This document shows positions 1-5,041 of a stretch of 7,122 nt of DNA, piece after piece. The stretch is from Candidatus Neomicrothrix sp. UBA6944 (GTDB lineage: Bacteria; Actinomycetota; Acidimicrobiia; Acidimicrobiales; Poriferisodalaceae), in assembly GCA_002448715.1 (NCBI GenBank), contig DJZU01000034.1:1-7122 (forward strand), read 5' to 3'. The position numbers and the translations under genes are program-made. The notes under the pieces were generated by a model. The model worked only from the letters and a program-made list of their open reading frames with translations. It was not told the DNA's origin and did not search any database. How positions within the stretch are numbered: the first letter of the stretch is position 1; every line of letters begins with the position of its first letter.

Positions 1-252
1 TTGTCCCTCGAAGTTCCAGGAGACACAGCGCACCCGACTATGCAAAAAGGGATCGACGCCATTTTGGAAGCTTGCGAAACTCACGGGAAAACTGCAGCCT
101 GCCTTGCAGGTTCAGTGGAGACTGGGATTGACTGGGTAAAGCGTGGGTTCCGAATGGTTAGCTACAGCTACGACATAGGTTTGATGACGGCTGCATTGCA
201 GAGCGGCATCGAACAAATCCGTTTAGGAGTTAATGAAGATGGATCTCACTGA
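1..252 (+). CDS. HpcH/HpaI aldolase family protein, C-terminal part (5' end outside window)
   Basis: The open frame runs in from the left edge and ends at a TGA at 250-252, giving about 83 residues. These match the C-terminal third of HpcH/HpaI-type class II aldolases (usual length about 250-260 residues). Seen here: a PGD-x-AHP segment (about residues 6-12), then a helix, a GKTAACLAGS strand (about 29-38), and a G-x-x-MVSYSYD strand near the end where these enzymes place the last strands of the barrel. Family members cleave 4-hydroxy-2-oxo acids, usually to pyruvate plus an aldehyde, with a divalent metal in the cytoplasm. The catalytic Arg and the metal-binding Glu/Asp lie in the missing upstream part, so activity cannot be judged. 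The TTG at base 1 is not a credible start, because the preceding GPxDL-type segment should lie immediately upstream. It is the first visible gene of an operon and overlaps the next gene by 14 bases. The exact substrate is unknown; a 2-dehydro-3-deoxyglucarate aldolase-like role is equally possible. Confidence 0.88.
   Translation: MSLEVPGDTAHPTMQKGIDAILEACETHGKTAACLAGSVETGIDWVKRGFRMVSYSYDIGLMTAALQSGIEQIRLGVNEDGSH
225..229 (+). promoter_or_regulatory. Ribosome binding site deciding the dioxygenase start
   Basis: AGGAG lies inside the end of the aldolase gene. Two in-frame ATG codons follow, at 233 and 239. The gap is 3 bases to the first and 9 to the second, so the ATG at 239 is the better spaced start. 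The resulting protein begins MDLTEAQ, the usual beginning of PhyH-family proteins. Confidence 0.65.
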
Positions 253-1036
253 AGCTCAGTGTCAAGAATTTCGAGACCGCGGCTGGATCGTACTCAGCGA
301 CGTATTTGGACCAGAAGAAGTTGAACTGCTCAGCGATGCAGCACTAGATGTTCTCGAGCGACCGGGCCCCGAAGTTGGCCGCGAAGCCGATGGTTCACCC
401 CACGTGTCTTGGGGCATGCACCTTTTCAACGAACAGCTAGCTGTTTTGTGCCGCCACGAAAACCTCATTAACCCAAGTCGAAGGTTGCTAGATAACGAGG
501 TCTACGTCCATCAGTCACGAATCAACATCAAACAGACCAACGGTTCGATTGTTGCATGGCATCAAGACTTCGGTACCTACCACCGCGTTGATGGGGTCCC
601 ACATCCCAAAGGCGTCATGATCGCAGTCTTCCTCGATGACGTCACTGAAGTGAACGCTCCGCTCCTAGCGGTCCCAAGGTCTCACAAAGAAGGTCTTGTA
701 TCGACCGCTTCTGTTGACCCATCATCGCCAGATTTCGAGCAGGTGTCGAAATACAGGTATGACATTACCGATGAGACTATGGCCCGTTTGGTTGACCAAT
801 ACGGATTAGAGGCGATCACAGCATCCGCAGGATCGGTGCTCTTTATGGATATGACCGTCGTTCATGGCTCAACTGTCAACATCAGCCCTCTGAGAAGGCT
901 GCTGTTGTACGTCAATGTCTGCCCTGTCGACAACAGGGGAGAAACATACGAACGACCCGAATATTACGCCGCCCGCGATTTCGCTCCGATCATTCCGGTT
1001 ACCTCAGAGGAATTTCAGCTCGCTGGACAGATATGA
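239..1036 (+). CDS. Phytanoyl-CoA dioxygenase (PhyH) family Fe(II)/2-oxoglutarate oxygenase
   Basis: A 265-residue cytoplasmic oxygenase predicted to couple oxidative decarboxylation of 2-oxoglutarate to hydroxylation of an unknown substrate. The facial triad is visible: H108-x-D110 in WHQDFGTYH and the distal H209 in VVHGSTVN. R220, eleven residues after the distal His, is the expected 2-oxoglutarate carboxylate ligand; EctD has the same His-to-Arg spacing. The VFLDDVTEVNAPL segment (130-142) followed by VPRSHKEG (145-152) is also typical of the PhyH/EctD group, and the start, TEAQCQEFRDRGWIVL, is the classic PhyH N-terminus. Length is normal for the family. An earlier in-frame ATG exists at 233, but Shine-Dalgarno spacing favours 239. 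The gene starts within the aldolase gene and its stop overlaps the start of the next oxygenase (ATGA), so the three are probably translationally coupled. Homology to ectoine and amino-acid hydroxylases does not fix the substrate, and no ectoine genes are nearby. Confidence 0.92.
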   Translation: MDLTEAQCQEFRDRGWIVLSDVFGPEEVELLSDAALDVLERPGPEVGREADGSPHVSWGMHLFNEQLAVLCRHENLINPSRRLLDNEVYVHQSRINIKQTNGSIVAWHQDFGTYHRVDGVPHPKGVMIAVFLDDVTEVNAPLLAVPRSHKEGLVSTASVDPSSPDFEQVSKYRYDITDETMARLVDQYGLEAITASAGSVLFMDMTVVHGSTVNISPLRRLLLYVNVCPVDNRGETYERPEYYAARDFAPIIPVTSEEFQLAGQI

Positions 1037-1896
1037 GTTTGGAATTCGAACAGTTCGATAAGCAGTTCGGTGCCCGTATTCAAGGGTTAGATGAGAATCG
1101 GGTGATTGATGCGCAACTTGTGCAGGAACTCGCCCGCGGTTTGAGCGAGCATGGTGTGTTGCTCATGCGAGGTGAAGAAATCTCACCGAAGCGTCTTGTC
1201 GAACTCGGCAACGCATTCGGCGAACTCGAAATACTGCCAGAACCCGACAAGCGGCACCCCGACCACCCTGAAATCTTCGATCTCACCAACGTCAGAAAAG
1301 ACGGAAATGTTGTCGATTTTGAGGAACCGCAAGCCGTGTTTTTGAGAGGCACTGAACGGTGGCACACCGATAGCTCATTTAGGGAAATTCCTTGCTTATG
1401 TACCATGCTGTACGCAGTCGAAGTTCCCGATTCTGGTGGGGAAACTCAGTTCGCCAACATGTATGCGGCTCTGGAACAGTTGCCGCTTGACCTCCGATCT
1501 GTAGTTCAGGGAAAACGCCTCATCCACAGTTACGTATTCAGCCGCGCCAATAACCCTGGCCGCATGGATCCCATGAGCCCAGAAGATGAGGCACAGTACC
1601 CACCCGTCAGTCATCCGTGGGTTCGCACTCACTCGGATGGACGTCAATCGCTGTACATGGGTGGTCATGTATCCCACGTCGAAGGTATGGACCTTGACGA
1701 AGGACGCGAACTCATTGAGCAAGTGCTCGCCGCAGCAACCAAGCCCGAGCTCATCTATGAACACCAATGGATGGACTACGACTTGGTCATATGGGACAAC
1801 CGATCAACACTTCATCGGCTCCGCCCCTATGACATTGCGTCGCGCCGGCGCGTTATGCGTCGAATAACGGTCGCAGGCAACGAACCTGTCAGCTAG
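1033..1896 (+). CDS. TfdA/TauD-family Fe(II)/2-oxoglutarate dioxygenase, TfdA-like
   Basis: A 287-residue protein of the TauD/TfdA fold, which evolved separately from the PhyH family encoded just upstream. The metal triad is H111-x-D113 (WHTDSSF) and H261 (WDNRSTLHR); R272, eleven residues after the distal His, should bind 2-oxoglutarate, as R273 does in TfdA. Several stretches resemble the Cupriavidus 2,4-dichlorophenoxyacetate dioxygenase TfdA as I recall its sequence: WH(S/T)DSSF, PxSGGxTxF (133-140), the GxHxSHVEG segment (211-218) and the DLVxWDNRxxLHR block (250-262). TfdA oxidises the carbon next to the ether oxygen, releasing a phenol and glyoxylate. Relatives act on other aryloxyalkanoates, sulfonates or carnitine-type acids, so a TfdA-like activity is plausible but unproven. 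The start ATG overlaps the upstream stop by 4 bases, and no strong ribosome site precedes it, which fits translational coupling. The length matches TfdA. Confidence 0.93.
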   Translation: MSLEFEQFDKQFGARIQGLDENRVIDAQLVQELARGLSEHGVLLMRGEEISPKRLVELGNAFGELEILPEPDKRHPDHPEIFDLTNVRKDGNVVDFEEPQAVFLRGTERWHTDSSFREIPCLCTMLYAVEVPDSGGETQFANMYAALEQLPLDLRSVVQGKRLIHSYVFSRANNPGRMDPMSPEDEAQYPPVSHPWVRTHSDGRQSLYMGGHVSHVEGMDLDEGRELIEQVLAAATKPELIYEHQWMDYDLVIWDNRSTLHRLRPYDIASRRRVMRRITVAGNEPVS

Positions 1897-1913
1897 CTAT
1901 CAGATTTAGCTGA
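1889..1913. terminator. Small inverted repeat spanning two convergent stop codons
   Basis: TCAGCTA (1889-1895) and TAGCTGA (1907-1913) form a perfect 7-base inverted repeat around an 11-base spacer. It contains both the TAG of the TfdA-like gene and the TAA of the convergent hydrolase gene. It could act as a weak two-way terminator or mRNA 3' end structure. No T-rich tract follows on either strand, the stem is only moderately GC-rich, and it may be coincidental. Confidence 0.25.
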
Positions 1914-2595
1914 GCTTGGACTCTAAGAACCCGATCACCTGGGGCCACAACTCGGCTGCTAGGCCTTCGTCAAATGCCCCCATTGGGTTCTCTTCATTCA
2001 TGAAACCATGCAAGGCCTGATGAACATTGATTTCGACATCCTTACCCATTTCCCGAAGGCGCTCGCCCAGGTTTTCTGCGGCTTCTGGTGGGAAGAAGTC
2101 ATCGGGTGAAGCCATGTGAGCTTGCACCGAAGCAGTCAGACCCTGCCAATCGGGTTCTTGGTCGCCTTGAGGAAAACCGTAGAACGGGACTGCAGCCTTC
2201 ACAGCGTCGCCACGGTTAGCGGCGATCATGAAGCTCAGTAAGCCACCCATACAAAAGCCGACTACTCCCACACCGTCACCTGAAGAAGCATCGTGGTTAA
2301 GTAAGTAATCCACAGCGCCGCTCATGTCCCGCGCAGCGCGTTCGGGAGGCAAGTCGGTCATCAACTGACCGGCTTTATCCATTTCATCGTGCCCAGCTAA
2401 CTCACCGTGATAGAGATCTGGAGCGAGTGCAACAAAGCCTTGATCAGCTAAGTAGTCAGCTACACCCTTCATCTGTGGGTTCAACCCCCACCATTCTTGA
2501 ATCACCATGACTGCCGGTCCTGAACCGCTGTCGGGTATCGCCAAATGTCCTCTGGCGTCATGTCCGTTACTTGCAAATGAAACCATTTCTCCCAT
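1906..2595 (-). CDS. Dienelactone hydrolase family protein
   Basis: An alpha/beta hydrolase of 229 residues with the Cys-type catalytic triad of dienelactone hydrolases. The nucleophile is C115 in the elbow GFCMGG, the acid is D166 in the SPDDFF segment, and the base is H196 in the HGFMNE segment. E34 in the QEWWGL motif is the glutamate that holds the Cys in its resting state in characterised enzymes. Family members hydrolyse the enol lactone from ring cleavage of (halo)catechols to maleylacetate, but many genomic members act on other esters or lactones. No signal peptide is seen, so it is cytoplasmic. I chose the ATG at 2595 because MGEMVSFxSNG is the usual start of such proteins; a TTG seven codons upstream (2616) and an ATG three codons downstream (2586) are alternatives, and none has a strong ribosome site. 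It converges on the TfdA-like gene with a 9-base gap and is divergent from the RidA-like gene. Confidence 0.93.
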   Translation of the reverse strand: MGEMVSFASNGHDARGHLAIPDSGSGPAVMVIQEWWGLNPQMKGVADYLADQGFVALAPDLYHGELAGHDEMDKAGQLMTDLPPERAARDMSGAVDYLLNHDASSGDGVGVVGFCMGGLLSFMIAANRGDAVKAAVPFYGFPQGDQEPDWQGLTASVQAHMASPDDFFPPEAAENLGERLREMGKDVEINVHQALHGFMNEENPMGAFDEGLAAELWPQVIGFLESKLS

Positions 2596-2713
2596 ACGCA
2601 GGACCGTAGTCGCCAAAAGGTCTCTAATGCACCAAATATTCCTTTAGGACAAAGAGAGAGAGCGACCTGCCACTGGAGTGACAGAATAGGAATCCGATTT
2701 CTGAGAGGCCGAT
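2596..2713. promoter_or_regulatory. Divergent intergenic region between hydrolase and RidA-like genes
   Basis: This 118-base region must hold the promoters for both outward-reading genes. Visible elements are an (AG)5 run at 2653-2662 and a good Shine-Dalgarno GAGAGG at 2703-2708, five bases before the + strand ATG at 2714. On the - strand, TTGTCC (complement of 2647-2652) with a CATTAG 17 bases downstream is a weak promoter candidate for the hydrolase. No clear -10/-35 pair was found for the + strand gene. Confidence 0.35.
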
Positions 2714-3466
2714 ATGAAGCTCCGCCCCAGCCCCGTTGCACTATTTTCATATGTTCCTGGCATCGACCCATACTCTGGTGGAGTGGTCGCAGCACCAGGA
2801 GCTGAGATCATTCACGTGACACTGCTTGAAGCTATTCCTTGGAGAGAAGGCTTTGAACGCATTGAGGAAATCACGACTAACGACGGCGCAGATCGAACAG
2901 CACTCTGCGCGGTAGAGCTTCGCTGCCCTCAACCACATTCGTTTGAAGGCTTCATTGGATTTAACGATGAGTACAGAGCCCTGCTTGACGATTGGGGACT
3001 TCTCAACGGCGACGATAACCCCATTGCTAGAACCAACGTCGCCCCTGTCCATCACCCGCCCGGAGAGACTTCACTTCACGCGTTCAGCTACGTCAAGCAA
3101 TCAAATAGTGCCGTGGAATCGTTCGTAGTAGCGGGTGCCGGAGACTTGATGGATCAAAGCGATCTTCAACCCAGCAGCATCGTGGCGAAAGATCTTGATG
3201 GCCAAGATGCGTGGCGTTTGCGAATTGAACAGGTTTGCCAGGAGATGGAGGATCGGATGACCTCCATCGGGGTTGGATGGAATGACTGCTCAGTGATCGA
3301 TGTGTATTGCGCTGAGGATTGGTTCAGTCAAGCGGGTGACACCTTGATCAACCGGATAGGAACGTCGATCGGTGCTGGACTTCACTGGCATGTCGCGCAC
3401 CCCCCAATCGAAGGGCTCCGCTTTGAAATGGATGTCAGGCGAGTAGGTACCGAAAAAACTGTTTGA
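2714..3466 (+). CDS. Uncharacterised protein with RidA/YjgF-like C-terminal half
   Basis: A 250-residue soluble protein with no signal peptide or membrane segment. Residues about 130-245 read like a RidA (YjgF/YER057c/UK114) domain. FVVAGAGDL (137-145) fits the first strand-turn. A long helix with EMEDRMTSIGVGWNDCSVIDVYCAEDW (177-203) fits the helix-strand ending in DVVKVTVYL in RidA. The end, RIGTSIGAGL then PPIEGLRFEMDVR (230-242), fits the R-xx-VG-xx-LP-xxx-VEIEA tail. The N-terminal half carries SGGVVAAPG (21-29), CAVELRCPQP (65-74), NPIARTNVAP (102-111) and SLHAFSYV (120-127), which look like a conserved module of their own. RidA proteins hydrolyse reactive enamine/imine intermediates, and some are 2-aminomuconate deaminases. 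I recall similar two-part proteins being labelled as aminochloromuconate deaminase (CnbZ), but I cannot confirm that here. Start supported by GAGAGG five bases upstream. It faces the methyltransferase gene with two bases between stops. Function is inferred only at fold level. Confidence 0.8.
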   Translation: MKLRPSPVALFSYVPGIDPYSGGVVAAPGAEIIHVTLLEAIPWREGFERIEEITTNDGADRTALCAVELRCPQPHSFEGFIGFNDEYRALLDDWGLLNGDDNPIARTNVAPVHHPPGETSLHAFSYVKQSNSAVESFVVAGAGDLMDQSDLQPSSIVAKDLDGQDAWRLRIEQVCQEMEDRMTSIGVGWNDCSVIDVYCAEDWFSQAGDTLINRIGTSIGAGLHWHVAHPPIEGLRFEMDVRRVGTEKTV

Positions 3467-3468
3467 AC

Positions 3469-4275
3469 CTAGGCAACCTGAAATGTCATTAACACTGGAC
3501 TGATCAGTCCTTGGTTGACCGCTATCCCCGCGTTATCTCTCATTTCAAGCATCCGAGGACCCATTAAGTGACCTAGTGAGACCGGCGGTGGTGAGGCTGG
3601 GGGCTCGTTAAAGAACTTCAAGGCCAAGTCGTAGTGATCCGAACTTCCTACATGCTTAAGACCAACGTTTTTCGCTGCAGACTCATAATTACTAGCGGGC
3701 TCAGGGAAACTGAATTGCGGCGTTGAAGACCATGGCATGGGGTAGGGCAACTCACCTGTCTTAGTCAGAGTCACGTCGTAGACGACGATTGTTCCCTGGG
3801 TGCGACACACCCTTGCGAGTTCGCTCATCATCTGGTTCTTGTCTTCAATGTTCATACCAACATGGAGCATGGTGACTGCATCGAAGCTGTCGTCCATGAA
3901 AGGAAGATCCGTGGCTGAGCCGACCTTGAAGTCGACGAGGCCGCCCATACCGACGAGGTTGGTGAGTTCAACCGCGGCCTCTACGAATTCTGGTGTCAGA
4001 TCGACACCTGTCACAGCAGCGCCGGTAGATCGGGCCAAAAATCGGGCTGTTCCTCCGATGCCGCACCCGACATCAAGCAGCTGTTGACCTGGAGCAAGAT
4101 TAAGGACTGACGCCACATTTAGGGTTCCCTCTCGGCCTCCAATGTGGAACTCGTCGGCTCCGGCCAAAACATCGGCGTCAAGATTGGCGGTATCGAAACC
4201 TGCGTCGATTAACGCCTGAACGATTCGTGCGACGATGCCCTCGTTGCCGTAGTGCGCTTCAACTGATCCGGTCAC
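3469..4275 (-). CDS. Class I SAM-dependent methyltransferase
   Basis: A 268-residue cytoplasmic methyltransferase with the Rossmann-type core. Motif I LLDVGCGIGG lies at 66-75, the acidic ribose-binding residue D92 in TGVDLTPEF, the adenine-region segment ATDLPF at 111-116, and FDAV at 121-124. The preceding DEFHIGGREGT (41-51) and the LHVGMNIEDK segment (127-136) are shared with a family of small-molecule methyltransferases related to sarcosine/dimethylglycine and sterol-type enzymes, so an N-, O- or C-methylated metabolite is likely rather than nucleic acid. The acceptor is unknown. The C-terminal Pro-rich part (about 216-230, then LGHLMGPRMLEM) probably forms the substrate lid. The start is GTG, supported by a strong upstream ribosome site. 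It is the last gene of a three-gene operon, 28 bases after the hot-dog-like gene, suggesting that its substrate is made or handled by the upstream ThDP enzyme. Confidence 0.92.
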   Translation of the reverse strand: MTGSVEAHYGNEGIVARIVQALIDAGFDTANLDADVLAGADEFHIGGREGTLNVASVLNLAPGQQLLDVGCGIGGTARFLARSTGAAVTGVDLTPEFVEAAVELTNLVGMGGLVDFKVGSATDLPFMDDSFDAVTMLHVGMNIEDKNQMMSELARVCRTQGTIVVYDVTLTKTGELPYPMPWSSTPQFSFPEPASNYESAAKNVGLKHVGSSDHYDLALKFFNEPPASPPPVSLGHLMGPRMLEMRDNAGIAVNQGLISPVLMTFQVA

Positions 4276-4282
4276 TCTGGAA

Positions 4283-4290
4283 CCTTTCCT
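4283..4290 (-). promoter_or_regulatory. Ribosome binding site for the methyltransferase
   Basis: On the - strand this reads AGGAAAGG, seven bases before the GTG at 4275-4273. It supports the GTG start of the methyltransferase and lies in the 28-base gap after the hot-dog-like gene. Confidence 0.6.
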
Positions 4291-4303
4291 GGTGCAAAGC
4301 CAA

Positions 4304-5041
4304 TCAAACCGCTAGAGGTTCTGCTGGTATTTCGAACCCCCAGTCCTTGGTGCGAATCATTTCTTGGTCCGCTGTCGCCACTAAACCTGAAGGTCCGTAG
4401 AGGGCACCTCCGCAAATGATGCTTTTTTCATCGTCGCGCTCTCTCCAAGATTGAAAGGTGTAGGTATCACCAATGCGAACTTGGTCAAAGAACTCGGCCG
4501 CTATATTGCCGGTCACAGCGCCACCCCCCGAAACCGACGGGGGATCTACAAAGAGAACGTAGGCAGTAACGCAGTCAAAAGCAGTCCAAATGAATTCTCT
4601 CGGAATAACGCCGTCGTCGTCGGCCCACTGAGGAGCAGGTGACCAGACGGCAACGACATGTTTGCCGTCTCCCAATGGACGAATACGGACGCCTAAACCG
4701 TCGACTTCGTGACCGCAGCCTATGCAATTCGGATATGGCGGATCCCACGCCATTGGACGCTCCATCGCCGCATTTATGTTGTCTCTAGCAATGGGTGTGC
4801 GGGCCGCGACATGAAGAGGACCCTCGGCCGCAGCCATAACTAGGTCGTCTCCTCGATGCACGAACGTTTGGCCGTCTTCAACTGTTCGAATTACTGACTC
4901 GCCAGGATGTAACGGCTTTCGAATTCGAACGCGAACCGGACCGTCTGAGTCACCGGCCGCGAGACCTGCTATGTAGCCGCCCTGCATGGTGCCGGGCATC
5001 CCGATATACGTGTCCGATAACTCGAGAATCGTCTCGCTCAT
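4304..5041 (-). CDS. Probable hot-dog-fold (thioesterase-like) protein
   Basis: A 245-residue soluble protein that looks like a double hot-dog arrangement. The N-terminal half has MQGGYIAGLAAG (19-30), which resembles the helix entrance of acyl-CoA thioesterases. The centre has the Cys pair PNCIGCG (104-110) followed by GLGVRIRPL (115-123). The second half has the IWTAFDCVTAYVL helix (151-163), in the position where thioesterase-like proteins have a conserved WxALD-type helix, then a VTGNIAAEFF strand (176-185). This suggests binding or hydrolysis of an acyl-CoA or similar thioester, but I see no undisputed catalytic residue, and some family members are only binding or dehydratase-like. C106 and C109 could bind a metal, though only two Cys are close together. 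The ATG overlaps the stop of the ThDP enzyme (ATGA), with no clear ribosome site, pointing to coupled translation. The fold is reasonably likely, the activity uncertain. Confidence 0.75.
   Translation of the reverse strand: MSETILELSDTYIGMPGTMQGGYIAGLAAGDSDGPVRVRIRKPLHPGESVIRTVEDGQTFVHRGDDLVMAAAEGPLHVAARTPIARDNINAAMERPMAWDPPYPNCIGCGHEVDGLGVRIRPLGDGKHVVAVWSPAPQWADDDGVIPREFIWTAFDCVTAYVLFVDPPSVSGGGAVTGNIAAEFFDQVRIGDTYTFQSWRERDDEKSIICGGALYGPSGLVATADQEMIRTKDWGFEIPAEPLAV

Noticed and set aside
1396..1767. A - strand open frame of 123 codons opposite the TfdA-like gene
   Set aside because: It is antisense to an intact oxygenase with complete catalytic residues, and its translation shows no known family features.
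2653..2662. (AG)5 run as a regulatory or phase-variation repeat
   Set aside because: Five dinucleotide units are too few to be a likely slippage switch, and the run lies in an untranslated spacer.
2502..2795. A - strand open frame of 97 codons spanning the divergent intergenic region
   Set aside because: It overlaps the hydrolase N-terminus in another frame and the start of the RidA-like gene, and has no domain signature or ribosome site.
3440..3480. Rho-independent terminator for the - strand operon
   Set aside because: There is a T6 run on the - strand (complement of 3453-3458) just past the stop, but no GC-rich stem precedes it; only the short CCTAGG palindrome and direct AACCT repeats are present.
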